Shown here one piece after another: positions 11,616 to 36,595 of a DNA stretch of 64,000 nt (position 1 is its first letter; the number at the start of each line of letters is the position of its first letter). Source of the stretch: Balaenoptera acutorostrata (lineage: Eukaryota > Chordata > Mammalia > Artiodactyla > Balaenopteridae); the NCBI RefSeq assembly GCF_949987535.1, contig NC_080066.1, forward strand, positions 94,569,600 to 94,633,599, given 5' to 3'. Position numbers and translations under genes: made by a program. A model generated the notes under the pieces. That model worked only from the letters and a program-made list of their open reading frames with translations. It made no database searches and was not told the origin of the DNA.

Positions 11616-12123
11616 AAAGTGTTTGCAACTTCCTATACATTTATTAAAAAAAAATTTAAATTGAGGTATAATTGACATATAACATTATATTTGTTTATGT
11701 TAGGCCACAAAATAAGTCTTAATAAATTTAAGAGGATTGAAATCGTATCAAGCATCTTTGCTGACCATAATGGTATGAAACTAGAAACCAATTATGAGAA
11801 GAAAACTGAAAAATTCACAAATATGTGGTGATTAAACAACATGCTACTGAATAACCAATGGGTCAAAGAAGAAATCAAAGGAAAAAATTTAAAATATGTG
11901 AGACCAACAAAAATAATAAACATAACAAAACTTATGAGATGCAGCAAAAACAGTTGTAAGAGGCAAGTTCATAAATGCCTATCTTAAGAAACAAGAAATA
12001 TCTCAAATAAATGTCCTACATTTACATCTGAAGGACTAGAAAAAAATTTTCCAAAATTAGAAGGAAGGAAATAACAAAGATCAGAGCAGAAATAAGTAAA
12101 ATGGAAACTAAAAAGACAACAGA

Positions 12124-12464
12124 GGGCTTCCCTGGTGGCGCAGTGGTTGAGAATCTGCCTGCTAATGCAGGGGACACGGGTTCGAGCCCTGGTCTGGGAA
12201 GATCCCACATGCCACGGAGCAGCTGGGCCCGTGAGCCACAATTGCTGAGCCTGCGCGTCTGGAGCCTGTGCCCCGCGACGGGAGGGGCCGCGATAGAGAA
12301 AGGCCCGCGCACCGCGATGAAGAGTGGTCCCCGCACCGCGATGAAGAGTGGCCCCCGCTTGCCGCAACTGGAGAAAGCCCTCGCACGAACCGAAGACCCA
12401 ACACAGCCAAAAATAAATAAATAAATAAATAAATAAATAAGAAAATCCTTTAAAAAAAAAAAAA
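12124..12464 (+). repeat. CHR-type SINE with internal 24 bp duplication
   Basis: The element is inserted in the L1 with AAAAAGACAACAGA direct repeats on both sides. Near its 3' part the 19-mer gcaccgcgatgaagagtgg occurs twice, at 12309 and 12333, so this copy carries a 24 bp tandem duplication. Confidence 0.93.
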
Positions 12465-14287
12465 AAAAAGACAACAGAAAAAAAAATCAGTGAAACTAAG
12501 AGCTGGTTCTTTATCAAGATTTTTTGAGTCGACAAACTATTAGCTAGACTTACCGAGAAAACAAGAGAGAGGACTCAAATAAATAAATTCAGAAATGAAA
12601 GAGGAGACATTACTGATACTACAGAAATACAAAGGATCATAAGAGATTGCTATGAACAATTATATGCCAACAAATTTGACAACCTAGAAGAAATGGATAA
12701 ATTTCTAGAAACACACAACCTATCAAAACTGAATTATGAAGAAATAGAAAATCTGAACAGACTGATTACCAGTAAGGAGACTAAATCAATAATCAAAAAC
12801 CTCCCAACAAACAAAAGTCCAGGACCAGACAGCTTCCCTGGTGAATTCTATCAAACATTCAAAAAAGAATGAATACCAATCCTTCTCAAATTCTTCCAAA
12901 AAATAAGAGGGAACACTCCCAAACTCATTTTACAAGGTCAGCATTACCCTGAGGACACCACTAGAAAAGAATATTACAGACCAAATTCCTGATTAACATA
13001 GATGCAAAAATTTTCAACAAAATAGTAGCAAGCCTCTTTCCACAATACATTAAGAGGATCATACACCATGATCACATGAGATTTATTCCAGTAATGCAAA
13101 GATGTTTCAACATCTTCAAATCAATCAATGTGACACACCACATTAACAAAAGGAAGGATAAAAATCATATGATTATCTCAATAGATGCAGGAAATCATGT
13201 GACAAAATTCAACAAACTTCCATGATGAAAACTCTCAACAAATTAGGTATAGAATGAATATGCCTCAACATAATAAAGGCCATTTATGACAAGCCCACAG
13301 CTAACATCATAATCATACTCAAAGGTGAAAAGCTGAAAGCTTTTCCTCTAAGATCAGGAACAAGACAAGGATGCCCACTCTCAACACTTTTATTCAACAT
13401 AGTATTGGAAGTCCTAGCCAGAGCAATTAGGCAAGAAAAAGAAATAAAAGGCATCCAAATTGGAAAGGAAGAAGTAAAACTGTCACTAATTGCAGATGAC
13501 ATGATATTATATATAGAAAACCCTAAAGACTCCACCAAAAAAACCTCTTAGAACTCATAAAAGAATTCACTAAAGTTGCAGGACACAAAATCTTGCATTT
13601 CTATACACAAATAACAAACTATTAGAAAGACAATTTTTTAAAAAATCCCCTTTACAATTGCATCAAAAAGAATAAAATACCTAGGAATAAATTTAACCAA
13701 GGATGTGAAAGACCTATACACTGAATACTACATTAATAAAAGAAATTGAAGAAGACAAATAAATGGAAAAATTTTCCATACTCATGGATTGGAAGACTTA
13801 ATGTTGTTAAAATAACCGTACTACCCAAAGCAATCCACAGATTCAATGCACTCCCTATCAAAATTCCAAAGGCATTTTCACAAAAATAGAAAAAAATTTT
13901 CTAAAATTTGTATGGAATCACAAAAGACCCTGAATAGTCAAAGAAATCTTGAGAACAACAAAGTTGGAGACATCATACTCCCTGATTTCAAGCTATATTA
14001 CAAGGCTATAGTAATCAAAACAGTATGGTATTGGCATAAAAACAGACACATAGATCAACAGAACGGAATAGAGAATATATGACAACAGAGCCAAGAATAT
14101 ACAATGGTAAAAGGACAGTCTCTTCAATAAATGGTGTTGGGAAAACTGGGTGGCCACATGCAAAAGAATGAAACTGGACCATTATCTTATACCATACACA
14201 AAAGTTAACTCAAAAAGACATGAACATAAGACCTGAAATCATAAAACCCCTAATAACATAGGCGTTAAGCTGCTTGACCTGAGTCTT

Positions 14288-14645
14288 TTTTTTTAAATAA
14301 ATTTATTTTTTATTTATTTATTTTTGGCCTTGTTGGGTCTTCGTTGCTGCGTGCAGTCTTTCTCTAGTTGCGGCAAGCGGAGGCTACTCTTCATTGCTGT
14401 GCGCAGGCTTCTCATTGAGGTGGCTTCTCTTGTTGCAGAGCACAGGATCTAGGAGCACGGGCTTCAGTAGTTGTGGCATGTGGGCTCAGTAATTGTGGCT
14501 CGCAGGCGCTAGAGTGCAGGCTCCGTAGTTGTAGCGCACGGGTTTTGTTGCTCCGCAGCATGTGGGATCTTCCCAGACGAGGGCTCAAACCCTTGTCCCC
14601 TGTCTTGGCAGGCAGATTCTTAACCACTGCACCACCAGGGAAGTC
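14288..14645 (-). repeat. CHR-type SINE inside the L1
   Basis: This is the reverse complement of the long CHR form. The flanks TTGACCTGAGTCTT (left) and TTGACCTAAGTCTT (right) are a target-site duplication differing by one base. Confidence 0.92.
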
Positions 14646-15410
14646 CTTGACCTAAGTCTTGGTGATGATTTTTTAAGTCTTATGCTGAAATCAAAAACAA
14701 CAAAAGGAAAAATAAACAAGTGGGACTACATCAAACTAAAAAAGCTTTTGCACAGCTAAGGAAACCATCAGAGAAGTGAAAAAGCAACCTACAGAATGGG
14801 AGAAAATATTTGCAAATCATGTATCTGATAAGGGGTTAATATCCAAAATATATAAAAAACTCATACAACTCAATAGACCAAAAAAAAAACCCCCAAAAAA
14901 CAAAAAAACAAATTCAATTAAAAAGTGGACTTTTTAAATTAAAAATGAATAGACATTTTCCTTAAGAAGACATACAAGTGGCTGACAGGTACATGACAGA
15001 TGGCCAACAGGTACATGAAAAGATGCTCAGCATCACCATCATCAGGGAAATACAAATCAAAGCCACAATGAGATTATCACCTCACACCTGTTAGAATAGC
15101 TATTATAAAAAAAGCAAGCTACAAGTGTTTGCAAGGATGTGAAGAAAAAGGAACTGTTGTGCATTGTTGCTAGCATTGTAAATTGGTGCAACCACTATAG
15201 AAAACAGTATGGAGGTTCCTCAAAAATTAAAAATAGAACTACCATAGGATCCAGCAATTCCACTTCTGGATATTTATCCAAAGAAAACAAAACCACTAAC
15301 TCGAAAAGGTATATGCACCACCATGTTCATTGCACCATTATTTACAATAGCCAAGATATGGAAACAACCTAAGTGTCCATTGATGGATGAGTGGATAAAC
15401 AAGATATGTT

Positions 15411-15435
15411 ACACACACACACACACACACACACA
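15411..15435. repeat. (CA)n microsatellite
   Basis: About 25 bp of CA repeat lies within the L1 3' region. Confidence 0.9.
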
Positions 15436-15784
15436 GTGGAATATTACTCAGTAGTAAAAAAAAAAAAAAGAATGAAATCTTGCCATTTGCAACAACATGG
15501 ATGGACCTCAAGGGCATTACGCTAAGTAAAATAAAACAGAGAAAGACAAATACTCTATGATCTCATGTGTGTGAAATATAAAACAAAAACAAACAAAAAA
15601 ATCAAGCTCAAAATTAAGAAAATAAATAAATAAAAATTTAAACTTAAAAAAAAGAAAGAAAAAACATCAAGCTCATAGGTACAGAGAACAGATTGGTGGT
15701 TGCCAGAGGTGAGGGGTGGGGGGTGGGAGAAATGGGTGAAGGTGGTCAAAAGGTGCAAACTTCCAGTTATAAAATAGTCAAGTC

Positions 15785-16165
15785 GGGACTTCCCTGGTGG
15801 TCCAGTGGTAAAGAATCTGCCTTACAATGCAGGGGACGCAGGTTCAATCCCTGGTCAGGGAACAAAGATCCCACATACTACAGGGCAACTAAGCCCGCAC
15901 GCCACAACTACTGAGCTCGTGCACCTCAACTAGAGAGACTGTGTGCCACAAACTACAGAGCCCACGTGCTCTGGAGCCTGCGTGCCACAACTAGAGAAGA
16001 GAAAACCCACACGCCACAACTAGAGAGAAGTCCGCGTGCCGCAACGAAAGATCCCACACGCCTCAACAAAGATCCTGTGTACCGCAACTAAGACCCAATG
16101 CAGCCAAAAATAAATAAAATAATATAAATAAATAAATATTTTTAAAAAATAAATAAATAAAATAA
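15785..16165 (+). repeat. CHR-type SINE, full length
   Basis: The element begins 'gggacttccctggtggtcca' and ends in an extended (TAAA)n-rich tail. It sits in the 3' UTR of the L1. Confidence 0.9.
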
Positions 16166-16384
16166 ATCATGGAGATGTACTGTACAGCATAATGTGGTTC
16201 CTTTTAGTATGAATTGCTTTTCAGAGACTATAATCTTGGTGCTTGTTGCTATTGTGTTTGTCATTGATTTAAGGCCTTTTTTCCATTTGGATAGTTTTAT
16301 CTATTTATTTATTTATAAATTGAAGTATAGTTGCTGTATACATACTTTTAATTCAAATTCAGGACCACAGAGTTTTTAGTCTCA

Positions 16385-16725
16385 TTGAAATCTTACATCT
16401 ATAAATACTGTCTCCCAAAAGAGAACAGACTTGTGGTTGCCAAGGGGGAGGAGGGGATGGAGAGGGAGGGACTGGGAGTTTGGGGTTAGTAGATGCAAAC
16501 TATTACATATAGAATGGACAAACAACAAGGTCCTACTCTACAGCACAGGAAACTATATCCAATCTCCTGGGATAAACCATAATAGAAAAGAATATAAAAT
16601 ATTCTTTTCTATTATGTATATATAAAACATATATGTGTATATCTGAGTCATTTTGCTGTACAGCAGAAATTAGTACAACACTGTAAATCAACTATACTTC
16701 AATAAAATCAAAAAGTTTCAAAAAA
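16385..16725 (+). mobile_element. L1 3' end, 5'-truncated
   Basis: 'gaacagacttgtggttgcca', 'ggtcctactctacagcacag' and 'ctatacttcaataaaatc' mark the 3' end of a cetartiodactyl L1. A perfect hairpin at 16579-16615 interrupts the expected sequence. Confidence 0.85.
16579..16615. repeat. Perfect 17 bp inverted repeat, 3-base loop
   Basis: The arms ataatagaaaagaatat (16579-16595) and atattcttttctattat (16599-16615) are exact reverse complements around the loop AAA. The hairpin lies in the L1 3' UTR. Confidence 0.95.
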
Positions 16726-17178
16726 AGAGTATAAATACTGTCTTCCATAACATATACTGCTACCCTAACTACATCAACATAATTAGTCATTTGCTTTATC
16801 CCACGGTATACTCACAGTCTCTGAATAATAATGATAATAATAATAATACCGTCAATAAGAAGAGTACTGAAAACAGTTTATTTTTTTGGAGTTTTTTTGT
16901 TCATAGGGAATATCTCACTAGGAATATTCAGTCAAATTTACTGAATTTTAGTCATTTGAAATAATTCCTCTCAGTTTGATTAGGCCACCAACTTGATATA
17001 TAGTCAAATGTTTCATTTTTCTATCAATGTTAGGAATCCTTTAATTTTGTTTTATAATTATATATTTACCTGGTTCCAAAGTCAAATTTACAAAACGAAA
17101 TCTATTCAGAAGTTTAGCTTCTTACCCTGTTCCCTCTACCCTGTTGCCTCTCTCCCCCATAGGTAACCATGCTTTTTA

Positions 17179-17182
<4 letters not shown>

Positions 17183-17240
<58 letters not shown>
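17183..17240. repeat. (TA)n microsatellite, ~58 bp
   Basis: An uninterrupted alternating TA run is followed by a T-run. It is the longest simple repeat in the window. Confidence 0.95.
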
Positions 17241-17247
<7 letters not shown>

Positions 17248-17312
17248 TTTTAATCTCCCCCCTTTCTTACATAAGCAGTAACATATCATACATACAATTC
17301 TGACTTTGTTTT

Positions 17313-17436
17313 TTTTGTTTGTTTTTTTGGTCGCACTGCGCAGCTTGTGGAATCTTAGTTCCCCGACCAGGGATTGAACCCAGGCCACAGCAGTGAAAGC
17401 GCCGAGTCTTAACCACTGACAGCCAGGGACTTCCTG
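17313..17436 (-). repeat. Short CHR-type SINE with 16 bp target-site duplication
   Basis: The flanks attctgactttgtttt at 17297-17312 and 17437-17452 are identical. The insert is the reverse complement of the short SINE form. Confidence 0.95.
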
Positions 17437-18169
17437 ATTCTGACTTTGTTTTATACTTTACAGTGGATCCTGTAGATCACTCCTTGTCAGTAAATAGAGA
17501 TATACCTCATTCCCTTTTACAACTGCATAGTGCTCTACAATGTGGATGTCCATAGTTTATATTATCAGTCCCTTATTAATGGCAAATTTGGTTGTTTGCA
17601 GTCTTTTGCTATCAGAAATATTCCTGGTGTGAATAGCCATGTGCATACATCTTTTCTTATTTTTGCCAGTATATCTTTGCAATAGTTCCTATAAATAGAA
17701 TTGCGGAGTCCAAAAGGAAATGCTTATGCAATTAAGCTAAATATTCCCCAGTTCTCTGTAGGGGCCATATGACTGATCTTTGCATTCCCATCAGCAATGC
17801 TAAGCATGCCTGTATTTCCACAGCCTCATCAACAGAGTATCTCGACAAACTTTTGAATTTATGCCAATCAGATAGGTGAGAAATGTTAACTCAGAAGTTT
17901 TAATCTGAATTTCCTCTGTTGTAAGTGAAGTTACACTGTTCTGTGGTTTAACCAAGCTAGCTCTCTCCCTCTTGACTTCTTAGAGTGACCTCACCGTGAT
18001 TTACATGGTAAAATTTCAGGGAATCCAGAAAGGTCTCTTTAACTAAGTTCCACCATATCCAACTCATATTTTTGGAACTTATTGCCTGAAGGAATAAAAG
18101 GAATAGCTTAGAAAGGGAGTTACCAAAGCCATCTTTGTTTCGGTTATAACTAATAACAGCAATGACTTT

Positions 18170-18350
18170 CAATTATTGTGTACTAGGAACTGATTGTTTT
18201 TTATGCATTATCTCATTTAATTTTCCCAAGAATCCATGAAGTAGGTACTGTTATCATCTCATTTAGAGATGAGGAAAGTGAGACTGATATTAAATAAGTT
18301 AGAAAGAACATAGGGCTAGTAAATGGTGGAACTTGGATTCAAAACCAGGT
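18170..18350 (-). repeat. MIR-like element
   Basis: 'tgcattatctcatttaattt', 'gaagtaggtactgttatcat' and 'gatgaggaaagtgagactga' are characteristic MIR core and 3' sequence in reverse orientation. Confidence 0.7.
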
Positions 18351-18687
18351 ATAATTCTAAAGCCTTTGCTATTACTCTCCATATTGTAGTAGCTAAAGAC
18401 AAGCCCTGTCTCTAAATCTCCTGAACTTGGGGGTGGAGATGGAGAGAGGAATATAAGATTAAGATGAGCTTGGGGAGAAAAGGCAGTTCAGATTACTGAT
18501 ATCCTATTCCAAGATTCCCACCTACCATCAGGTATTCTACGGAAAGCCTTCCATCCAGCAAAGTTTTTCAAGTAAATCTTCATTGACCAAGGTAAATTTT
18601 TATGTCCCACAAAAGCTAAGACTCAGAAAAGAAAATGTAAGTTACAGAAAATTCTATTAGCATCTACTGATCAAAAATAAGTATATG

Positions 18688-19011
18688 GGACTTCCCTGGT
18701 GGTCCAGTGGTAAAGAATCTGCCTTCCAAGGCAGGGGACACAGGTTCGATCCCTGGTCGGGGAACTAAGATCCCACATGCCGCAGGGCAACTGAGCCTGC
18801 GTGCCGCAACTACTGAGCCTGCACGCCTCAAATAGAGAGCCCGTGTGCCGCAAACTACAGAGCCCACGCGCCACAACTAGCGAAGAGAAAAAAACCCGCA
18901 TCCCACAACTAGAGAGAGGACTGCGCGCCGCAACGAAAGATCCCGTATGCCTCAGCAAAGATCCCAAGTGCCACAACTAAGACCTGATGCAGCCAAAAAA
19001 AAAAAAAAAAA
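18688..19011 (+). repeat. CHR-type SINE, full length
   Basis: The element begins at 'ggacttccctggtggtccag' and ends in a long A-run. AAGTATATG flanks both sides. Confidence 0.93.
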
Positions 19012-20187
19012 AAGTATATGTTGCCGTCTAGAGGTAAATTGATTTTTGATAAGGAAGCATATTCAGAGTTTGTGTAAGGTCTCCTTGAAAATGTCATCTC
19101 ACCACAACCTTCAGGAAATGAATGACTTTTCACTTTTACTAGCCTTCCATATTAAGAAAATAAAGAGATTCAAAGTCTCAAGTAAGATATTTGACTCCTA
19201 TTTTTTTACCCTAAATTCTGGTAGAGCAACATCAGAGGTCTATAGTCTCCCAGGAAAAGTTCATAAACTGCTAATGGGACTCCTGCTCCTACCACATCCT
19301 AATGTAAATTTTTCCTACAATCATTTATGAGGTATTTCCAAAAGGAGAAGAGAAAATATAACTTGGAAATGGTGAAAAAGGAAAAAGAAAAGGCAAAATT
19401 AATAGAACTCTAGAACGTGATCTGCTTATCTTGAACTATACTAATTTAAAGTAAACTCAATTACATGAGTAGATTCCCCAAATTGTAGAATAAATCTCTT
19501 ACATAAATACATTTTACATCTCAGGAAATTCCACAATACATTGATTAGTTTTATTAATATATCAACTCTATATTTTGCATGTCAAGAAACCCTTTGGGTT
19601 TTCCTATTCCTCAGACTATTTTCCTAACTTTATGGAGGTTTGAGAGGATAACAGGGTTCAGGCTGGCAGAGTCACAGATCAGAGCAAGGAGTAAAATAAG
19701 AAAAATGCTGGAAAAACCAGGTAGCATCTCAATTCCTTCAGAATAGTCTGCATAAAGTGGCATCATTATTATGTTGGAAGTGAATTCACAAATCTCACAC
19801 AACTTCTGGTGTTAAATAGAAAGACATTCAGTTATTTTTGTTTGTTTTTATTATCCACATATCTAGAAGCTGAGGAAAAAAAAAACTGATGCACACTTAT
19901 TGACTCTAGCACAGACTAAATTAGCTTTTCTCTTTGTAGACCTCAGTCTCAACTTACCTCAAGCTTTTGTGAATCAGATAACCTGTATGCTTACACTTTA
20001 ACTGTGTATGTTAAATAAAGAATCTGTCCTTTTAATCATATAGGATTCAGACAAGAGCCACAAAATTTTAGTTAAAAACTACAGGTTTATTTTTTTATTT
20101 TGAAAAAGACATAAAAGTCAAAAAAGCAAGAATAAAACCCAGAACAACCAGGTATATCAATAATTGTGACATATGTGATGTAAAATA

Positions 20188-20250
20188 TATATATATATAC
20201 ACATATATATGTATATATACATACATATGCTCATATATATATGTATGACA
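20188..20250. repeat. TA/CATA-rich simple repeat
   Basis: An alternating purine-pyrimidine tract of about 60 bp made of TA, CA and TG steps. Confidence 0.85.
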
Positions 20251-20597
20251 ATACATGAAGAAGCTTAGTAAGATGTTTGAAACCAAGGCTGGGCTTGAAC
20301 AGATTTCTAATGAAATACAACTAAAAGTTTTGCTTAAAGAGTCTAGGCAATGTTCAAGAAATTATGACCACTCTTCTATATCCCATTTGCAAAGGTCAGC
20401 AAAATAGGCTTCAAGACTTTTTTTAGCAGGGTAGAGTTGGGTAATGATCCTGTTTCCTTATGAACAACTACTTAATTCACACTATATTGAGGTCTTCTTG
20501 CCTTTAAGAGTGTGATGAATACAAAGATGAGTGAACTCCAGTGATACAGAGAATAGGACAGTATAAAAATATTGAAGCATCCACTTAAAGTAGAAGA

Positions 20598-20963
20598 GGG
20601 GACTTCCCTGGTGGTCCAGTGGTAAAGAATCTACCTTCCAGTGCAGGGGACGCAGGTTTGATCCTTGGTTGAGGAACTAGGATCCCACATGGCGTAGGGC
20701 AACTGAGCCTGCAGGCCACAACTACTGAGCCCTCGTGCCTCAACGAGAGAGCCCGTGTGCTGCAAACTCCAGAGCCCATGTGCTCTGGAGCCCGCCACAA
20801 CTAGAGAGAAAACCCGCACACAACTAGAGAGAAGCCCGTGGATCGCAACAAAGAGCCTGGGCGCCGCAACGAAGATCCTGCATGCCACAACTAAGACTTG
20901 ACACAGCCAAAAATAAAAAAAATAAATAAATAAAATAAAATTTAAAAAATTAAAAAAAAAAAA
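20598..20963 (+). repeat. CHR-type SINE, full length
   Basis: The element begins 'gggacttccctggtggtcca' and ends in (AAAT)n and poly(A). Confidence 0.92.
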
Positions 20964-21214
20964 GCAAAAGAGAACCCCAAGTCTGAAAATAAGCCAAGGG
21001 TAGTTGTACTACTGATATAAATGAAAGCATCCGGAGACTTACTGTTAGTATACCACTCCCTTTTACATGCATAATAATCTCAGGTAAAATATCTGAGCAA
21101 TTTATAAGGTAAAACTTCTATAAGTTTTACAATAATGTGCCTTTTTCTTTGCTTTGCTCTACTTTTCTTCTTTGCCTATTTATAAGGCTGCCAGTGAACA
21201 CCCTCTGGAATTGC

Positions 21215-21780
21215 TTAGTGTGTCGGGTCCCCAAGACCCCCCTCCCCACCTCCTGGGTTTGATGATATGCTTGGAGGAGTCATAGGACTCAGCATATGAC
21301 TGTACTCATGGCTATGATTTACTACAGCAAAAGCATACAAAGCAAAAGAGCAAAGGGAAAGGTGTATGGGGCAAAGTCCGGGGGAAACCAGGCACAATCT
21401 TCCAGAGTCCCTGCCAGTGGAGTCCCACAGGATGTGCTTAATTCCCCCAGCAACTGAGTTGTGACATGTGTGAAATGTTGTCTACCACAAAAGCTCATTA
21501 AAGATGCAGTGCCAGGGTTATTATTGCGGGCTAGTCACATAGGTACCTTCTGCCTAGCACATACCAAAATTCTAGACTCCCAGGAAGAAAGCTGGTATTC
21601 AGCACAAACCACACTCTACAAACGCCTTAGTCACAGCGAGCAACTCTTATCAGTGAGAGTGGAGGGAACCCTAGAAATCTAAGTTCCCAGATGCCAGCCA
21701 AGGACCAACCTTACAAGCAAGCCTTTCAAAGGATAGCGGTCAGGTCTGCTATTTTGCTCTTTTTTGCATACTTAGTGACA
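21215..21780. repeat. Old LTR-like repeat, second copy
   Basis: 'cataggactcagcatatgac' and 'gtactcatggctatgattta' resemble an ancient mammalian LTR-type repeat, possibly related to the one at 9770-10680. The family is not certain. Confidence 0.35.
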
Positions 21781-21922
21781 ATCTCACAGGAATAAGCAAC
21801 ATACTTTCAGATTTAAGACTCTTCTAACTCAGAAACAGCATTTTTTAAAAAACAACATAATAAAGTCTGCTGCCTAAGATATAGTTAATGTACTCACGTT
21901 AATTATCATAGTTATATTTGAG

Positions 21923-22127
21923 TTTTATTGAAAAGTGGAATGAAAATACATGAAAAACAAAGGAAAATTCAGTTTTGTCTTAATGAACTTGGAATCTTGG
22001 TATTTCAATATAAAGAGGGCTCTTTCAGTATTGCTAGTGGCAAAGTCTATAAATACCCATGTTATAATTGACTAGAAATGGACTTCACATGACTACATAT
22101 AATTAAACAAAAATAAAAAGTTGATAA
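21923..22127 (-). other. HAUS2: Probable HAUS2 3' UTR with poly(A) signal
   Basis: An AATAAA hexamer on the minus strand lies at 21924-21929, about 200 bp beyond the ancestral HAUS2 stop. This is a reasonable cleavage signal, but the real 3' end could lie further left, for example at AATAAA-like sites near 20090. Confidence 0.4.
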
Positions 22128-22172
22128 TTACTTTGCATTAATAGTTTGAACATTAACTTTAGAAGTAAAAGG

Positions 22173-22175
<3 letters not shown>
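22128..22175 (-). other. HAUS2: Relict HAUS2 C-terminal tail behind a premature stop
   Basis: In the HAUS2 frame a TAA stands where the human gene, as recalled, has a Leu codon (TTA-like). The following 14 codons still encode PFTSKVNVQTINAK and end at a second TAA (22130-22128). A single T-to-A change would explain the stop. Confidence 0.85.
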
Positions 22176-34335
<12,160 letters not shown>

Positions 34336-35255
34336 TGTTCTCCAGGAGCATGTGAACCATACAGGACACTGACTTGGAACCTGTTGCAATCCGGCTGAAT
34401 GAAAGGCTCCTGTTGTTGTCAAGGATATCTGCAGTGAGGAGGTGATATTCCAGGAGGTTATATTTCACTCAATGACCTTTTTCCTTTCCAGGGCTCATCT
34501 CAAATAAGCTAAAGGGAATCAAACACAGGAAGAGTCCTCCATTTTGAGTCATGGATAGGCCAAAGGACAATGTTGATCTTCAAAACCATCATTTGTTTGG
34601 CTTTGAGAAACCCAGTAGCTAGTTGCTATGTATACAGTGAGGGGATGCTGCCTGGTACCAGAATAGCTCCACACAACAGCTTGAAATTTCATGTGTCTCA
34701 ATGTGCGAGCTTTCAGAAAATCAGTTGCCATTCCACCCTGTGTTAACACTTCATATTTTTATGAAATTCAAATAATTCATGAGAGCCTCATGAGAGGCTG
34801 CTATGGTTAATCTAAGAATTTATGATTTTACTCCAGTCCATTAGTTTAATTGCAATGTTTATACTTGGAATTTAGGATGTACATAAAGGTATGACTCTTG
34901 ATTAAAAGTGTACTTTGTGAGAGAAGCAAAAACACAACACTAAGAGGTGTTCCCAAGGCTGCAGTAGCAATTTTTTTTTTTACTATTGCAGGTGCCTTAT
35001 TGATAGAGGGCTCTGAAGAGCTAAAACTGTATGCAAAACTTGTAAGATACAAGGGTTTTAATAATCAAGATTTTCCTGAAGCTTTGTTAGAAACAGTCTC
35101 TTATTTCTGGTCATCTTTTTGTATTTACAACTCTAATAATCAAATTACCTATCAAAAAACTACTGTTTAGGGTATTTTACAACAACTTATGTTTATCAAA
35201 TTTATTCTCTGAATGAGAGAATATACTAAATAAAGATTTAATAACTATGGCTGGA
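34336..35255 (+). other. LRRC57: Probable LRRC57 3' UTR
   Basis: Sequence after the LRRC57 TGA leads to an AATAAA at 35229-35234 ('actaaataaagattt'), a plausible poly(A) signal. Longer forms using later sites cannot be excluded. The 90-codon frame inside it (34898-35170) shows no family resemblance. Confidence 0.5.
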
Positions 35256-36359
35256 AGAAAGGTTAATCCTTTAAAGTAAGACAGGGGAACTTTAACCTGT
35301 AAATGGCCCTTTGTTTGAAAGTAAACTGATAAGGAAGAAATGTTTTATGTTCTTGTTCAGGTTGCAAGAGTACTGAAATGCCTTCATGTGACTGATAAAC
35401 ATATTTGTGGTACTGGAAACCATGCTTATTAAGACAAACTGAAGCTATAAAAGTAGATTATTTCAGACTGTTACTGGCATGAACATTTAGAAAGCTACAA
35501 CTCTGCGTTTTCTGATGTTTTGTCTTAGCCAAGGGGCTGTTATTTACCATGTATTGTTAGTTCTCGTTTTACAAACCTAGTTTAACCATTAAGTCAAGAG
35601 ATCACAAGAGCCTAGTGTTTATATGAGGAAAGTCTCTCTGACCTTAAATCTGGTCTAGGGGTTCTCTTTTTCCTATGTTATTCTCTGTTTCTCAACTGGG
35701 GAGGGATGGGGGTGCCAGTTTACATTACCAATTGAGTTTTGTTTTTTATAAACTTTAATGCTTAATCTTATTGATCTACTGAACATTTCTCTATTTTATC
35801 AGTACTTATCTAATAAATCAGAACTTATAAATTAAATAACTTAAATGTCCCAAGACATTTAATTATTAATGGGAGTTTTAAAAATCCCTACCCTTATGAG
35901 AATCCCCTTATGATGGCTAACTTTCACAACTTGGACCCAGCCTTATTTCCAGATACCCTCTCTTCACTCTCATTCACTTGCCCAGTCTTAGCAGGTTATT
36001 CTGCTCCTTAAACCCACAGTGCAATGTCTCTCTCCTTTAACTGTCTTTACATTGTTTGCTCAGTCAGGAATGCCCTCTTACCAACATGCTCCTTTTCTAT
36101 GTCTAAGCCCCTTCCTGAGACGTCTAAGCCAAATTAACTGCTCCATCTGTTACGGCAGCATTTCTCACATTCTATATTCATCTGCCTCTTGCTAGACTGA
36201 GCTACTTGAGGGCAGGGATTAAGTAAAGTAATATGCCCAAAGATATAGTACACAAGTATTTAGACTTAAGTATGAGCTAATAAAGTAGGTTGACTTGAGG
36301 TCTGCAGACTGAGAGTCTAGTGGCCACCAGCTGTAAATCATCTACCTTCTTTTAGAGCT

Positions 36360-36595
36360 TGGTTAGAAGTCAGTGTAGTATACTGAGTAAGAACATAGGC
36401 CTTGGAGTCAGAAAGATCCTGATTTGAGTCCAAAGTCCATCATTTACTAGCTTTATTTGAGCAACTTACTCTCATCCATAATATGGGGAACACCTCCTAC
36501 CTCTCATGTATGTTATGAGGATTTGGTGAAAAGATACAGAAAAGCATTTAGAATAGTGCCTATGACAGAGTAAGCACTCAATAAATGGTGCTATT
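36360..36595 (+). repeat. MIR element
   Basis: 'aagaacataggccttggagt', 'cttactctcatccataatat' and 'gtaagcactcaataaatggt' follow the full MIR order from head to tail. Confidence 0.75.

Larger units (their letters stand above)
11690..16200 (+). mobile_element. Degraded L1 with ORF2 remains, split by three SINEs
   Basis: The plus strand carries L1 ORF2 in its normal order: a stretch around 12600-12850 with 'aaatggataaatttctagaa' and 'aacaaaagtccaggaccaga', the reverse-transcriptase active-site region near 13490 (Ala-Asp-Asp-Met), then the C-terminal part at 14660-15550 and 3' UTR to about 16200. Stops and frameshifts are spread throughout, so no protein is possible. Three SINEs (12124, 14288 and 15785) inserted later. 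The duplicated flanks of the middle one show that the L1 was continuous before insertion. Confidence 0.88.
5721..22127. other. Intergenic region between STARD9 promoter and HAUS2 3' end
   Basis: This is about 16 kb without a recognisable gene. Its identifiable content is L1 blocks, CHR-type SINEs, LTR-like and other old repeats, and simple repeats, listed separately. The stretches 5760-6340, 17450-18170, 18350-18680, 19020-20080 and 20965-21210 look like plain unique DNA with no coding signal I can support. The lower part, just left of 22127, must include the HAUS2 3' UTR. Confidence 0.6.

Noticed and set aside
11984..12535. 183- and 150-codon frames on the minus strand
   Set aside because: They are translations of a CHR-type SINE read in reverse. 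The same peptide motifs recur at every long SINE in the window.
13284..14082. Open frames within the L1
   Set aside because: They are fragments of broken L1 ORF2 or its reverse strand. The frame is interrupted by many stops and shifts.
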